From positions 1-64,000 of the forward strand of contig NZ_BAER01000138.1 in NCBI RefSeq assembly GCF_000315055.1: a stretch of 64,000 bases of DNA, given 5' to 3'. Numbering within the stretch: the stretch's first letter is position 1; the number at the start of each line of letters is the position of its first letter. Below the pieces are notes generated by a model. It saw only the letters and a program-made list of their open reading frames with translations. It was not told the DNA's origin and ran no database searches. Below are positions 45,975 to 56,737 of the stretch, piece by piece. Source of the DNA: Paraglaciecola polaris LMG 21857. Lineage in GTDB: Bacteria; Pseudomonadota; Gammaproteobacteria; Enterobacterales; Alteromonadaceae. The position numbers were made by a program, and so were the translations under genes.

Positions 45975-48900
45975 ATGATGACCATGTATTTTCGCGTTCA
46001 AGTACGCAAGTTTTGTCGGTCCTTAAGCGGCTATTTTTGGGCATCATGCACATTTGTCCTGGCTACCCTTTTTGCTATGTTAGTGAGCAATGTATTCGCC
46101 CCAGGCGAAGCCTTGTGGTTATTTTTACCCGCCGTATTGATTGTCTCTGCATACAAAAGCAAAACGGCCGCCATATTGTTTGCCGTTAGTGCCTTGTGTG
46201 TAGTCAGCTATATTTATCGTCATCAGATCCCCTATGCTTTTCTGTCCGCATTTTCGTTACAGGGAGTGTGGTTTTTATGCCTGAGCACTACATTAAGTGT
46301 TTTGCTTACGCACCGCTCTCGCCAACTGAAACAGGCGGCATTTAGCGAGAACCCTAAGCTGCTCAGTACAGACAGTAACGGCAAAATCATCACTGATGTA
46401 CTTGAGCGTTTTGCCGTATTTATGGGGGTTATCACCCCTGACGGTATTTTGCGCGAGGCCAATAAAACCGCATTGTTGTCTGCATCCTTAAAAGAAAGTG
46501 ACGTGATAGGTTTACCCTTCGAACAAACGTATTGGTGGGCCCATGACGAGAACGTGCAGCAACTTATTCGCCGCGCCATCAATAAAGCCAAACACGGTGT
46601 CCCCTCACGCTTTGATACCATGGCCCGTGTTACCGATGGCGAGCTTATCGATATAGATTTTATGCTGCATCCTATTTTTGATGAGCATGGCAGTGTCATG
46701 CAACTTATCCCGTCGGGCATCGACATTACTAACCGCAAACGCACAGAGCGCAACTCAGCTATGCTCACTCAGGTCAGCGCAGATCTGCTCAGCGCCAGTA
46801 ATTTAGAGAGAATTAAAACGATAATTACCGATAATCTGGTTCGTCATCTAAATTTAAGCGCCTGTATGTTTTGCGAAGCTCACACTATTTCAGAACGTCT
46901 GACTATCACGCATCATTGGCAAAATACACCGCAACATAATGTATTTAGCGATGCCGATGAAATCCCTTTTGAAGTTGCTATGTGCCAAAAAGAAAACCTC
47001 CCCTTAGTGGTAAACGATGTCACTAAAGATCCCCAGTACGCAACCGCTGATTATCAGCAAAGAGCCATAGGCGCCATGATTTGCGTGCCCATCAGTTTAG
47101 GTAAGAAAAATTATTTTGTGCTGAGCGTATATCGCGATACACCTTATAACTGGCGAGAAGACGAAATAGAACTGGTGATTGAATTCACCCGGCGTTTTTG
47201 GTTAAGAACAGAACACTTAAGGGTGTTAGATACATTGCGCGCCAGCAAAGCCACCTTAGATTTGACGTTAGAAGCAGCTCAGGTGGGCGATTGGGATCTC
47301 GATTTAACTAACGACACATCAAAGCGCTCGTTACACCATGATCGCTGTTTTGGTTACAATGAAGCGATCCCCGAAGATCAATGGGCCATCAAGGATTTTA
47401 TGCAACATGTTCATCCTGAAGATCGCCAAGAAGTCGAAAACAAATTCGCCCGTGCAATTGAGCAACTCATTGATTTTCGCTGTGAATGCCGAGTAATTTG
47501 GCCCGACGAAAGCATACACTGGATAGCCATTCACGGCAGTTTATATAAGCCCCATGAAGGCAAACCTAATCGTATGTTAGGCATAGTGGCCGATATTAGT
47601 GAGCGCAAACGCACCGAAGCCTTACAAGTTGCACAGACCAATGCACTAGCACTTATGGCCCAAGAAGCGCCATTAAATGTTGTATTAACCACATTGCTGA
47701 TATCCTTAGAGGAACATTCTAAAAACGGCATGATAGGTACGATCATGTTGGTAGATGAGCATACTCATACACTACGACTTGTAGCAGGACCAAGTCTTCC
47801 AGCTTTGTATATTGAACAAATAGACGGCTTAAGTATTGATGCACAAATGGGCGCCTGTGGTACATCGGCGGCGACTAAGCAAGCGGTATTTGTGCCCGAC
47901 ATCGCTTCAGATCCCTCATGGACTAAATACCGCGAGATAGCGCTTTCGCACAATTTACGCGCTTGTTGGTCATTGCCCATCATCTCAGGAAAAGATGTAC
48001 TGGGTGTGTTTGCTATGTATTACCCAGCGCCTCAGTTACTAGACCAAGTTGATTTCGAAGGTCTCGACATCATCATGCGCACCGCAGAGCTCGTAATAAA
48101 ACGCCGCCAAGATGAGCAGGCCATGCGTCTCAGTGAAGAACGCTTTCGCGCAGTAGCCGACAACATACCGCAGATGGCATGGATGGCAAACGCCCAAGGT
48201 GAAATTGAGTGGTTTAATCAGCGACTCCTGTCATATACAGGTACCACCATGGAGCAAAACCTGCAGGGTGGCTGGAAAGCTCACCATCACCCAGATTATG
48301 AACAAGCCGTATTGGCTAAGTTTGCTCGATGTCTAGAACAAGGCATCAACTGGGAAGACACTTTTCCACTTAAAGACCGCGACGGAAATTACCGCTGGTT
48401 TTTGTCACGTATGAACGCAATCCATGACCAAGATGGCAAGTTAGTACGCTTCTTCGGCACAAATACCGACGTCACCGAACAGCGCAAAATGGCAGAAAAA
48501 CTGACCAAACTGACCAACAAGCTGTCGGTAGCAGATAAACGCAAAGACGAGTTTCTGGCCACCTTGGCCCATGAGCTGCGTAACCCACTTGCTCCTTTAC
48601 TTAATTCGATGGAGCTGATCCGCAACGATCAAACTGAGCCAGACAAGATTCAAGCAGCTGTGGTTACTATGGAGCGCCAAGTGGTTCAAATGGTTCGCTT
48701 AATTGATGACTTGCTGGATATTAGCCGCATCACCAAAGACAAACTCTCCCTAAAGCGCGAATCGATAGAGCTTGGGAAGATAATTGAGCATGCAGTTGAA
48801 ATGGCCAGCCCATATGTCAACCGTTTAGGGCATACGCTACAAGTGGTCTTACCCCAAAATATTATCCATTTACAAGCCGATCCCGCTCGTTTAGCCCAAG

Positions 48901-49646
48901 TATTAGGCAACCTGCTCAATAATGCGTGTAAATACACGCCCAAGAAAGGGCACATTACCCTGAGCGTGGTACAAGAAAACAAACAGGTAAAAATCTGCGT
49001 CAAAGATAACGGCTTGGGGATCAGCGCAGATATGAGCACACGGGTATTTGAACTATTTACCCAAGTGGAGCATCATCTAGAGCAATCCGAAGGCGGCCTC
49101 GGCATAGGGCTTTCGTTGGTAAAGCGCTTAGTTGAAATGCATGGTGGTCATGTTGAGTGCCGTAGTAACGGTTTAGGTTGTGGCAGTGAATTTATCGTTT
49201 ATTTGCCCTGTGAAGCAACCAATACTACGCGTAGTATCCCCACAAAAAGCCTGAAAAAATCGACCATTAATAGAGCCCTTAATGTGCTCATAGTGGACGA
49301 CAACCAAGACAGCGCCGACAGCATGCAAATGTTACTCGACATGCATGAGCACAACACTCGCGTGGTATATGACGGAGAACAAGCCCTAATAGCCGCCGAT
49401 GAATACAGACCCGACGTAATATTGCTCGATATCGGTTTGCCCATACTCGATGGTTACCAAGTGTGTGAAGCCATTCGAAAACTGGATTGGGGTAAAGATA
49501 TCACCATCATCGCGCTGACAGGCTGGGGACAAGAGGAAGACAGACGTAAATCGAGCGAAGCAGGCTTTAACCACCATATGGTTAAACCTATCACCTTGAG
49601 TGCTTTACTTGAATTATTAGCCGAAGTGTCCCCTCAATCAAACTAG
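45975..49646 (+). CDS. Multi-sensor hybrid histidine kinase
   Basis: Membrane-bound sensor kinase of 1223 residues. Four hydrophobic helices (about 17-105) resemble the DUF4118/MASE type sensor. Then, by eye: PAS (about 130-255), GAF (about 265-415), PAS with PAC segment (about 430-550), GAF (about 555-715), PAS with PAC (about 725-845), HisKA with phospho-acceptor His866 in A-H-E-L-R-N-P-L, HATPase with N-N-A-C-K-Y and G-L-G-I-G-L motifs, and a C-terminal receiver with Asp1152 in L-L-D-I-G-L-P. No response regulator gene is adjacent, so output must pass through an unlinked partner. The start could be any of three close ATG codons (45975, 45978, 45984). Signals are unknown. Confidence 0.9.
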   Translation: MMTMYFRVQVRKFCRSLSGYFWASCTFVLATLFAMLVSNVFAPGEALWLFLPAVLIVSAYKSKTAAILFAVSALCVVSYIYRHQIPYAFLSAFSLQGVWFLCLSTTLSVLLTHRSRQLKQAAFSENPKLLSTDSNGKIITDVLERFAVFMGVITPDGILREANKTALLSASLKESDVIGLPFEQTYWWAHDENVQQLIRRAINKAKHGVPSRFDTMARVTDGELIDIDFMLHPIFDEHGSVMQLIPSGIDITNRKRTERNSAMLTQVSADLLSASNLERIKTIITDNLVRHLNLSACMFCEAHTISERLTITHHWQNTPQHNVFSDADEIPFEVAMCQKENLPLVVNDVTKDPQYATADYQQRAIGAMICVPISLGKKNYFVLSVYRDTPYNWREDEIELVIEFTRRFWLRTEHLRVLDTLRASKATLDLTLEAAQVGDWDLDLTNDTSKRSLHHDRCFGYNEAIPEDQWAIKDFMQHVHPEDRQEVENKFARAIEQLIDFRCECRVIWPDESIHWIAIHGSLYKPHEGKPNRMLGIVADISERKRTEALQVAQTNALALMAQEAPLNVVLTTLLISLEEHSKNGMIGTIMLVDEHTHTLRLVAGPSLPALYIEQIDGLSIDAQMGACGTSAATKQAVFVPDIASDPSWTKYREIALSHNLRACWSLPIISGKDVLGVFAMYYPAPQLLDQVDFEGLDIIMRTAELVIKRRQDEQAMRLSEERFRAVADNIPQMAWMANAQGEIEWFNQRLLSYTGTTMEQNLQGGWKAHHHPDYEQAVLAKFARCLEQGINWEDTFPLKDRDGNYRWFLSRMNAIHDQDGKLVRFFGTNTDVTEQRKMAEKLTKLTNKLSVADKRKDEFLATLAHELRNPLAPLLNSMELIRNDQTEPDKIQAAVVTMERQVVQMVRLIDDLLDISRITKDKLSLKRESIELGKIIEHAVEMASPYVNRLGHTLQVVLPQNIIHLQADPARLAQVLGNLLNNACKYTPKKGHITLSVVQENKQVKICVKDNGLGISADMSTRVFELFTQVEHHLEQSEGGLGIGLSLVKRLVEMHGGHVECRSNGLGCGSEFIVYLPCEATNTTRSIPTKSLKKSTINRALNVLIVDDNQDSADSMQMLLDMHEHNTRVVYDGEQALIAADEYRPDVILLDIGLPILDGYQVCEAIRKLDWGKDITIIALTGWGQEEDRRKSSEAGFNHHMVKPITLSALLELLAEVSPQSN

Positions 49647-49680
49647 ATTAAGGGGATGTTTAGTCCAAGATTGAACGAGA

Positions 49681-50571
49681 CTAACTGAGCATGACCAACA
49701 AACTCGGTGGCAGCGCTTTAAAGTCAAAAGCCATCGCCACGCTCAAAGCTGTAATGGTTAAAATAGAAAAGCCAAATATTTGTCTCGCCCACACCACCAG
49801 CTCAATATTCTTACGATAGCCCCTGAGCGCCATAAATAACCACCATAAACTCGTCACGCAAGCCAAACTCATAAAAGTTAATCCTGTATAACCACTCAAT
49901 GGTAGTAGTGCACTGACAATAGCAAACACCGCTATATACAATACAATATGCAACTTGGTTTTCGCGATCCCTTGGGCCACCGGTAACACTGGAATGTTGG
50001 CCTTGGCGTAGTCATCAAAGCGAAATATAGCGATGGCATAAGAATGCGGCATTTGCCACAAACTGAACATCAACAAAAGAATGCCTGCACCAGCATCAAA
50101 CTGGCCGCTGGCGGCGCAATACCCCACAACCGGGGGCACCGCACCTGACAAGCTGCCTACTAATGTGCCGTAAACCGAATGACGCTTCATGTATAAACTA
50201 TATACCCCAACGTACACCACATAACCAAGCACAGCAAAACCCACTGCTATGTTATTGGTGTAGTGAATGAGCAAGCCAAATCCCAACGCTCCTAGGGCTA
50301 AACCAAACTGCAACGCATGGGAAATAGTGACATCACCGGTGACGGTAGCCCGCTTACAGGTGCGCTGCATTTTGCCGTCTATGTCTTTATCGATACAGTT
50401 ATTAATCACACAGCCAGAGGCCACCACGAGCGATAAGCCTAACACTGTCATCATCATCAAAAGCCCATCGATCTCCCCCCGGGAGGCAAGCAAAAAACCA
50501 CCCGCTACGGAAATCAAATTGCCCATAATGATGCCTGGCTTCGTAATATTTAGATAACGTTTGATTGTCAT
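49681..50571 (-). CDS. cyoE: Heme o synthase (protoheme IX farnesyltransferase)
   Basis: Integral membrane UbiA-type prenyltransferase of 296 residues that attaches a farnesyl group to heme b to make heme o for the bo3 oxidase. The first Asp-rich motif [18 protein letters not shown] is clear, as is the second region with W-Q-M-P-H-S-Y and [11 protein letters not shown]. It ends the cyo operon, 12 bases after cyoD. Confidence 0.96.
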   Translation of the reverse strand: MTIKRYLNITKPGIIMGNLISVAGGFLLASRGEIDGLLMMMTVLGLSLVVASGCVINNCIDKDIDGKMQRTCKRATVTGDVTISHALQFGLALGALGFGLLIHYTNNIAVGFAVLGYVVYVGVYSLYMKRHSVYGTLVGSLSGAVPPVVGYCAASGQFDAGAGILLLMFSLWQMPHSYAIAIFRFDDYAKANIPVLPVAQGIAKTKLHIVLYIAVFAIVSALLPLSGYTGLTFMSLACVTSLWWLFMALRGYRKNIELVVWARQIFGFSILTITALSVAMAFDFKALPPSLLVMLS

Positions 50572-50583
50572 GGTGGCCTCCCT

Positions 50584-50901
50584 TTACATCATCATTGCGT
50601 TGGCGCTATAGATAATCCAAATGGATAATCCAACGACCATGACAATAATCAGTGCGGTAAACAAAAACGCAAAGGTATCCATACGTCCACGGACCGAAAA
50701 ATCGAGATGCAAAAAGTACTTCAAATGCACCACGATTTGTACAACGGCCAGCGCTATTACACTGTAAAAGGTGGTGGCTTTGCTAAAGTTACCGGTCATC
50801 ACGATCCAAAATGGGATCGCGGTCAACACCACAGATAATACAAAGCCAATTAAATACGATTTTACGCTGCCGTGAGCAGCGCCTTCTGCTGAATGACTCA
50901 T
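50584..50901 (-). CDS. cyoD: Cytochrome o ubiquinol oxidase subunit IV
   Basis: Small three-helix subunit that helps assemble the CuB site of the bo3 oxidase. The start ATG 50901 overlaps the cyoC stop by one base (TGATG) and has AGGGG eight bases upstream. The frame is open for 15 codons more, but those lie inside cyoC and lack a site. The 105-residue length fits the family; Y-L-I-G-F-V-L-S-V-V-L-T-A-I-P-F and V-H-L-K-Y-F-L-H-L are typical. Confidence 0.94.
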   Translation of the reverse strand: MSHSAEGAAHGSVKSYLIGFVLSVVLTAIPFWIVMTGNFSKATTFYSVIALAVVQIVVHLKYFLHLDFSVRGRMDTFAFLFTALIIVMVVGLSIWIIYSANAMMM

Positions 50902-51545
50902 CACATTGCCCCTAATAAATAAACAACAGTGAATACACAGACCCACACGATATCCAAGAAATGCCAGAATAAGCTCAGGCAGCCCAAGCGGGTAACGGTT
51001 TGTGTGCCTAAGCCGCGTTTTAATACCTCAAACACCATGACTAGCATCCAAATTAAACCCGCGGTAACGTGCAAACCATGCATGCCGACTAAGGCAAAAA
51101 ACGAGCTTAAAAAGGCACTGCGATCGGGACCGTTTCCTTCTACGATTAAATGATGAAATTCATACACTTCCATGGAAATAAACACGCACCCCAACGCCAT
51201 AGTGACCAACAACCACAACAGGGTACCTGCGCGGTTTTGATTGTGGGCACACAACAGCGCGAAGCCATAAGTGATACTACTGACTAACAAAGCCGCAGTT
51301 TCAATCGCCACGAAATTAAGGTCGAATATATCTTTACCTGATACGCCGCCATCGGTGTTCATGAACAACACCGCGTAGGTGGCAAAAACGGAAGCAAACA
51401 AGATGCAGTCCGTCATCAAGTACAGCCAAAAGCCGAATAAGGTATTACCCGAGGTATCATGATGTTCACCATGTCCCCCGTCATGATGCTCGGTATCTAA
51501 ACCGTGCTCAGGGACAAATTTTAGGGTTTCTGGTACCGCGCTCAT
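50901..51545 (-). CDS. cyoC: Cytochrome o ubiquinol oxidase subunit III
   Basis: Five-helix subunit III of the heme-copper oxidase, 214 residues, with a His-rich N-terminal segment ([11 protein letters not shown]). Family motifs [11 protein letters not shown] and [10 protein letters not shown] are present. The start overlaps cyoB by four bases and the end overlaps cyoD by one base. Confidence 0.95.
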   Translation of the reverse strand: MSAVPETLKFVPEHGLDTEHHDGGHGEHHDTSGNTLFGFWLYLMTDCILFASVFATYAVLFMNTDGGVSGKDIFDLNFVAIETAALLVSSITYGFALLCAHNQNRAGTLLWLLVTMALGCVFISMEVYEFHHLIVEGNGPDRSAFLSSFFALVGMHGLHVTAGLIWMLVMVFEVLKRGLGTQTVTRLGCLSLFWHFLDIVWVCVFTVVYLLGAM

Positions 51546-53536
51546 ACGAGTTCCTCCTTCACCGTTGCGACATTCGCAAGGTGAGCCTGTTCAATTTCGG
51601 CAATTTCCTGGGGCTCAACATAATAATCCACATAGCTGGCGTAACAGCGGGCAATTAAGGCCACTACCATACCCACTGAGCCAACTATCGCTAACCACCA
51701 AATATGCCAAATTAAGGCAAAACCCACTATGCCCAGCGCGCCGGCTATTTGCATGCCTGCCGCTGTATTTCGAGGCATATGAATAGGTAAGTACTCATCT
51801 GGCGCTTGATACTCTATGCCTTTATCTTTCATATCGGTAAATGCATCTATGTCGTGCACCTTAGGTAAGGTGGCAAAATTATAAAACTGCGGTGGTGATG
51901 CCGTTGACCATTCAAGGGTATGGCCGTTCCACGGATCGCCATCTAAGTCAGGGTTTTGCTCACGATCACGAATGCTCACGTACAACTGGACGAATTGCAG
52001 AATGATGCCAACAAAAATGATCACCGCGCCTAACGCTGCTATATACAACCAAATGTTCCAATCTGGGTTGTTCGTGTGATTAAGGCGACGGGTCATACCT
52101 AAAAAGCCCAATACGTAAAGCGGCATAAAGGCCACATAGAAACCAACCTGCCAGCACCAGAACGAATATTTACCTAAGCGCTCGTTCAGATGAAAGCCCG
52201 TTGCTTTAGGGAACCAAAACGCGAAACCGGCCATGTAGCCAAATACTGCGCCACCTATGATGGTGTTATGGAAATGCGCCACAAGAAACAAACTATTGTG
52301 TAGTACGTAATCTGCCCCAGGTACTGCCAGTAATACCCCTGTCATACCTCCTATGCTGAAGGTCACCATAAAACCTAAGGTCCACAAAACAGGCACTGTG
52401 ATACGCAAACGTCCGCGATACATAGTAAATAGCCAATTGAATAATTTGACTCCTGTGGGTATGGCAATAATCATAGTCATCACGCCAAAGAAAGCGTTCA
52501 CATCAGCACTTGAGCCCATGGTGAAGAAGTGATGTAACCACACCACAAAACCAAGGATAGAGATCGCACCGCTGGCCCACACCATTGAGGTGTAACCAAA
52601 CAAACGTTTGCCGGTGAAAGTCGAAATTACTTCTGAGAAAATACCAAAAGCCGGTAAGACTAAAATGTAAACTTCAGGATGACCCCAAGCCCAGAAAAGG
52701 TTGATATACATCATGGCGTTACCGCCGCCGTCGTTGGTAAAAAAGTGGAAATCCAAATAACGGTCTAAGGTCAATAAACCCAGTACGGCGGTTAGAATTG
52801 GAAAAGAGGCCACAATCAAGATATTTGCCCAGGTACATGTCCAGGTGAAGATCGGCATTTGCATTAACTTCATACCCGGCGCACGCATTTTGAACACAGT
52901 GACAAGAAAGTTAACCCCTGTGAGCAAAGTTCCTATGCCGGATATCTGCAAGGCCCAAATATAATAATCGACCCCTACCCCAGGGCTAAACGACATCTCC
53001 GATAATGGCGGGTATGCCAACCAACCGGTTTTCGCAAATTCCCCTAAACCTAAAGAGATATTAATCAATACGGCACCTGAGGCTGTAAGCCAAAAGCTCA
53101 GGTTATTCATAAAGGGGAATGCCACATCACGGGCGCCAATTTGCAAAGGCAACACTATGTTCATCAAACCAATCATAAAAGGCATGGCCATGAAGATGAT
53201 CATGATGATGCCGTGGGCGGTAAATATTTGGTCGTAGTGTTCTGGGGGCAAGTACCCCTCAGAGCCATTGGTGGCGATCGCGAGTTGTGCACGCATCATA
53301 ATGGCATCAGAGAAGCCACGAATAAGCATAACGAGCGCCAAAATGATGTACATCATACCAAGGCGTTTGTGATCCACCGAGGTGAGCCAGTTATTCCACA
53401 GCACACCCCATTTTTCATATTTTGTGATAAGGCCAACAACAGCCAAGCCGATGACACCAATCACGGCCAGCGTTACCATAATAATGGGTTCGTGGTACGG
53501 AATGGCGTCAAGGGTAAGATTTCCTAATAGCGACAT
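51542..53536 (-). CDS. cyoB: Cytochrome o ubiquinol oxidase subunit I
   Basis: Catalytic subunit of 664 residues that reduces oxygen to water at the heme o3/CuB centre and pumps protons. Many membrane helices are evident. The heme ligand His in T-A-H-G-I-I-M, the CuB motif W-G-H-P-E-V-Y and the H-H metal pair in V-W-L-H-H-F-F are visible, together with the G-A-R-D-V-A-F-P-F and K-channel regions. It begins two bases after cyoA. Confidence 0.98.
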   Translation of the reverse strand: MSLLGNLTLDAIPYHEPIIMVTLAVIGVIGLAVVGLITKYEKWGVLWNNWLTSVDHKRLGMMYIILALVMLIRGFSDAIMMRAQLAIATNGSEGYLPPEHYDQIFTAHGIIMIIFMAMPFMIGLMNIVLPLQIGARDVAFPFMNNLSFWLTASGAVLINISLGLGEFAKTGWLAYPPLSEMSFSPGVGVDYYIWALQISGIGTLLTGVNFLVTVFKMRAPGMKLMQMPIFTWTCTWANILIVASFPILTAVLGLLTLDRYLDFHFFTNDGGGNAMMYINLFWAWGHPEVYILVLPAFGIFSEVISTFTGKRLFGYTSMVWASGAISILGFVVWLHHFFTMGSSADVNAFFGVMTMIIAIPTGVKLFNWLFTMYRGRLRITVPVLWTLGFMVTFSIGGMTGVLLAVPGADYVLHNSLFLVAHFHNTIIGGAVFGYMAGFAFWFPKATGFHLNERLGKYSFWCWQVGFYVAFMPLYVLGFLGMTRRLNHTNNPDWNIWLYIAALGAVIIFVGIILQFVQLYVSIRDREQNPDLDGDPWNGHTLEWSTASPPQFYNFATLPKVHDIDAFTDMKDKGIEYQAPDEYLPIHMPRNTAAGMQIAGALGIVGFALIWHIWWLAIVGSVGMVVALIARCYASYVDYYVEPQEIAEIEQAHLANVATVKEELV

Positions 53537-53538
53537 AA

Positions 53539-54435
53539 TTAGTCCTCCGCCTGCATGTGCATTTGAGCTGAATGCTCAGATTGTTCGTGATGATCCATGG
53601 TGCCCATAAACTGCATCACAACATGGTTGAATAGTTCACTTTCCACTGACCCGAAGTAGTCCACCGGGTTGTTTTCGCTAGGCAGAGCCAATTGCGCATA
53701 ACGCTCATCAGTAAGGATTGCAGGACTATGCTTAACGGCAAGCACCCATTCATCGAATGCTTGTTCGCTCGGCTTAGCGATCGCGTTAAATTTCATACCG
53801 GTGAAACCAGCACCACTGTAATTGGCAGAAATGCCGTCGAATTGCCCTGCTTCATTGGCAATCAAGTTGACACGCGTTGTCATACCCGCCATGGAGTATA
53901 TTTGACTACCCAATTGCGGAATGAAGAATGAGTTCATAGTGGTATCAGACGTGATCTTAAATTCCACGGGTACATCTTTCGGGAAAACCACTTCATTTAC
54001 CGTGGCAATACCTTGCTCGGGGTATATGAATAGCCATTTCCAATTCAGCGAGACCACTTGAATGGTGATAGGTTTATGGTCGTGCTCTAACGCTTTGTAC
54101 GGGTCAAGCTTTTGCGTGGAATACCAAGTGAGGGTGCCCAAAATGGCAATAATAACAATCGGAATTAACCACACCACCACTTCAATCTTGGTGGAATGCG
54201 CCCATTTAGGATCATAAATCTCTTGCTCACGTCCCTCACGGTAACGCCAAGCAAAATATAACGTCATTCCAATAACCGGAATAACTACCAGCAGCATCAA
54301 GACCGTTGCCACCACAATTAAATACTTTTCATCGATGCCTACCTGACCTTTTGGATCAAGCACACCACCTTCACAGCCCGACAATAGCAATAGACTTGCC
54401 GTCAAAGCCGAATAACCTAACTTACGGATTAACAA
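53539..54435 (-). CDS. cyoA: Cytochrome o ubiquinol oxidase subunit II
   Basis: Lipoprotein subunit II of the bo3 oxidase. The signal peptide ends L-L-L-S-G-C. Two membrane helices and a periplasmic cupredoxin domain follow. The copper-binding Cys/His residues of cytochrome c oxidases are missing (the segment reads [12 protein letters not shown]), as expected for a quinol oxidase. The start is taken as TTG 54435, with AGGGG seven bases upstream; GTG 54453 is in frame but has no ribosome site. First gene of cyoABCDE. A promoter-like TTGCAG-N18-TATCTT lies about 100 bases upstream. Confidence 0.95.
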   Translation of the reverse strand: MLIRKLGYSALTASLLLLSGCEGGVLDPKGQVGIDEKYLIVVATVLMLLVVIPVIGMTLYFAWRYREGREQEIYDPKWAHSTKIEVVVWLIPIVIIAILGTLTWYSTQKLDPYKALEHDHKPITIQVVSLNWKWLFIYPEQGIATVNEVVFPKDVPVEFKITSDTTMNSFFIPQLGSQIYSMAGMTTRVNLIANEAGQFDGISANYSGAGFTGMKFNAIAKPSEQAFDEWVLAVKHSPAILTDERYAQLALPSENNPVDYFGSVESELFNHVVMQFMGTMDHHEQSEHSAQMHMQAED

Positions 54436-54496
54436 AGGAATTCCCCTACCCACATTATTTATAGCACTGCCTTTAGTGAATCAGGCAGAATCAAAC

Positions 54497-54511
54497 TCCG
54501 GCCATGCCGGA
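54497..54511 (-). other. Short GC hairpin in the cyoA leader
   Basis: TCCGGC / GCCGGA around a 3-base loop lies 62 bases before the cyoA start, with no U tract on either side. It is probably part of the cyo leader mRNA, but it could also mark the end of the upstream small gene. Role unknown. Confidence 0.3.
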
Positions 54512-54646
54512 CTTAACGCGTGAGCGGGCTCAAGATAAAATAAGTGTAAAAATATCTGCAATGGATCTGTATCAGGCGTGATGCGCAAAACTCAGCACAT
54601 GATTGACACAAAATAGAAGCAACAGCTTATTTAACGATTTGAGCCG

Positions 54647-54994
54647 CTAAGAAAATAAGGGAGGAGCGCGTGATCCATGGGCAGACGGCACTTGGCTGAT
54701 AACTGCGGGAACAATAAATAGGGGTTTGGGTTTGGCCGCCAGGTTACGCAACACATAATCAGGCACTAGATTTAATAGCCACAGATAATGTTGTGCAAAA
54801 TAACCACTAAGGACCATTACCCATAAAAATAGCGCGGTACTGAGTAAATCAAAAGACGAGAAGTCTAAGGCTAAGCCGACAAACTCCGCACCTTCGTAGA
54901 AACCGCCAAGAAAAACGGTAAACGATCCGAACAGCCCAATAACACCAGTCACAAAGCACACCTTCGCTAAAAGCGAATGACGTGATAGCTTCAT
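54647..54994 (-). CDS. Small two-helix membrane protein of unknown function
   Basis: Predicted inner-membrane protein of about 115 residues. Two hydrophobic helices are visible (roughly residues 8-28 and 45-67 from the ATG), separated by F-Y-E-G-A-E-F, and a Pro-rich C-terminus. I do not recognise a family. It lies upstream of cyoA on the same strand and might be co-expressed or share regulation with the oxidase. TTG 55048 gives a form 18 residues longer; neither start has a strong ribosome site. It could be a lineage-specific gene, and the existence of a protein is likely but unproven. Confidence 0.5.
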   Translation of the reverse strand: MKLSRHSLLAKVCFVTGVIGLFGSFTVFLGGFYEGAEFVGLALDFSSFDLLSTALFLWVMVLSGYFAQHYLWLLNLVPDYVLRNLAAKPKPLFIVPAVISQVPSAHGSRAPPLFS

Positions 54995-55048
54995 CAACGC
55001 TCTACTGCGTCGCTTGAAACTGTGTGAATGGGGGGCTTGTTGATTCAA

Positions 55049-55431
55049 CGTTTAATCCAAGGGGCTTAACACACGTTAAAACACGCCATATTGATCTGCG
55101 ACATGCTTCACTCATTTTTTGATGCGCGGATACTAGCAAATACAATTCCACGGCACAAAGCACAACCAGCGATAAATTGTAAATATTCGTTATTAAAATC
55201 ATGCATTTACAAAAATTAAACAATTAAAGATCGTATAAATAACAATCGACATCTGGCGATGAGAATCATTCTTATGAGCAATATGACTGAGCACATTGTG
55301 AATCTTGATTTACATATCGATAATTATCAGTTTACTATGCTTAACTAACGGCAAGGTTAAGGCTACAAATACACACAATAAAACGCCTTAATTGCCCTAT
55401 CGGCAGACCCAAAACACGCAAGGAAAATAAG
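55049..55431. other. Intergenic region with Fur-like sites
   Basis: This 383-base A/T-rich spacer lies between a leftward small gene and the rightward amidohydrolase. It contains the Fur-like sequence at 55260-55274 and the 10-bp palindrome GATAATTATC at 55319-55328, a second possible half of an iron-control region. An open frame on the minus strand at 55002-55223 overlaps the small gene and is not believed to be real. Confidence 0.45.
55260..55274 (+). promoter_or_regulatory. Fur box candidate
   Basis: TGAGAATCATTCTTA matches the 7-1-7 Fur consensus TGATAATNATTATCA at 11 of 14 scored positions. It lies about 160 bases before the amidohydrolase start. The match is suggestive only, since A/T-rich DNA gives chance hits. 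Confidence 0.4.
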
Positions 55432-56727
55432 ATGAAAACAGCGCTTATGACATTGGTAGTATCAATAGCATCACTTCATACCATGACAGCACGAGCAAAT
55501 GACGTTCCCCAGCAGCAACTCGCAAACGTCAAAGATAAAGTCATCGCTTGGCGCCGTGACATTCATCAGCATCCCGAGCTCGGTAACCGAGAAACTCGCA
55601 CCGCAGAAATGGCCGCATCACATCTTGAGCAATTAGGCATACAGGTCGAGCGTAATATTGCGTACACAGGAGTTGTCGGCATATTAACCGGCGATTTACC
55701 CGGCCCCACGGTCATGTTACGTGCCGATATGGACGCCCTACCTGTTACTGAAAAAGGTGATTTACCCTTTAAATCAACCCTAACGACCCATTACCGAGGA
55801 GTCGATGTGGGTATTATGCATGCCTGTGGTCACGATACACACGTGGCGATGTTGATGGGAGCGGCAGAAGTATTAGCCGGTATGAAAAAGCAGTTACGCG
55901 GTAAAGTGATGTTCGTTTTTCAACCCGCGGAAGAAGGGGCGCCAGAAGGTGAAGAAGGCGGCGCAGAACTGATGCTAAAACAGGGTATATTCAAAAAACA
56001 CAAACCTGAGGTAGCATTTGGTCTACATATTACATCTGGTCTGAACACAGGGTATCTTGGTTATCGTAGTGGCCCGTTTATGGCCAGCGCAGACCGATTT
56101 GAAATTACTATTCACGGCGAGCAAACGCATGGCTCAACGCCTTGGAATGGAGTAGATCCTATTTCGGCAGCGGCCCAAGTTGTAACCGGCATTAACCACA
56201 TTATAAGCCGTCAAATCGACATCACCAAAGAGCCCGCCATTATATCATTTGGCAAAATATCCGGCGGTGTGCGTAATAATATCATTCCCGAGGAAGTCGA
56301 AATGGTGGGCACCATACGTAACTTCGATATGGACAATCGACAACGCATTTTTGATAAAATTAAACATACCGCTACTCACATTGCAGCTTCGTCTGGCGCA
56401 ACGGCAGAGGTCGACATTATTGAAGGATATCCAGTGACGATCAACAATCCCGCCTTGACGGCGCAAATGTTGCCAAGTTTACACAAGCTGGCTGGTGAGG
56501 ATAAGGTTGTAGTAACCCCGAAAATAACCGGTGCCGAGGACTTCTCGTTCTACGCACTCGAGATCCCAAGCTTGTTTGTATTTTTAGGGGCTACGCCCCA
56601 AGACCAAGATGCCAGCAAAGCCGCCAGTAACCACTCCCCCTATTTTTTTGCCGACGAAGACGCACTTCATTTAGGCACAGCTGCGCTAACTCAGTTGACG
56701 TTAGATTATATGGCACAAGCTAATTAG
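55432..56727 (+). CDS. Exported M20D amidohydrolase (hippurate hydrolase/N-acyl-amino acid amidohydrolase type)
   Basis: Secreted metal-dependent amidase of 431 residues with a signal peptide (about 1-22, T-A-R-A-N). The catalytic domain has W-R-R-D-I-H-Q-H-P-E-L, the metal motif H-A-C-G-H-D-T-H, and Q-P-A-E-E-G with the general-base Glu. The lid domain with G-V-D-P-I-S-A-A-A and N-I-I-P-E is in the middle. Relatives cleave N-acyl amino acids or hippurate. A Fur-like box upstream may tie it to iron supply, for example through siderophore turnover, but this is speculation. A long hairpin terminator follows. Confidence 0.92.
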   Translation: MKTALMTLVVSIASLHTMTARANDVPQQQLANVKDKVIAWRRDIHQHPELGNRETRTAEMAASHLEQLGIQVERNIAYTGVVGILTGDLPGPTVMLRADMDALPVTEKGDLPFKSTLTTHYRGVDVGIMHACGHDTHVAMLMGAAEVLAGMKKQLRGKVMFVFQPAEEGAPEGEEGGAELMLKQGIFKKHKPEVAFGLHITSGLNTGYLGYRSGPFMASADRFEITIHGEQTHGSTPWNGVDPISAAAQVVTGINHIISRQIDITKEPAIISFGKISGGVRNNIIPEEVEMVGTIRNFDMDNRQRIFDKIKHTATHIAASSGATAEVDIIEGYPVTINNPALTAQMLPSLHKLAGEDKVVVTPKITGAEDFSFYALEIPSLFVFLGATPQDQDASKAASNHSPYFFADEDALHLGTAALTQLTLDYMAQAN

Positions 56728-56737
56728 TTGACCGTGA

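Noticed and set aside
46232-46768. Open frame of 178 codons antisense to the hybrid kinase
   Set aside because: Ser/Arg/Met-rich translation typical of the reverse complement of a coding strand; no family features.
55002-55223. Open frame of 73 codons on the minus strand
   Set aside because: It overlaps the small membrane protein gene in another frame, has no ribosome site and codes for an unlikely Cys/Thr-rich chain; the spacer is better explained as regulatory.
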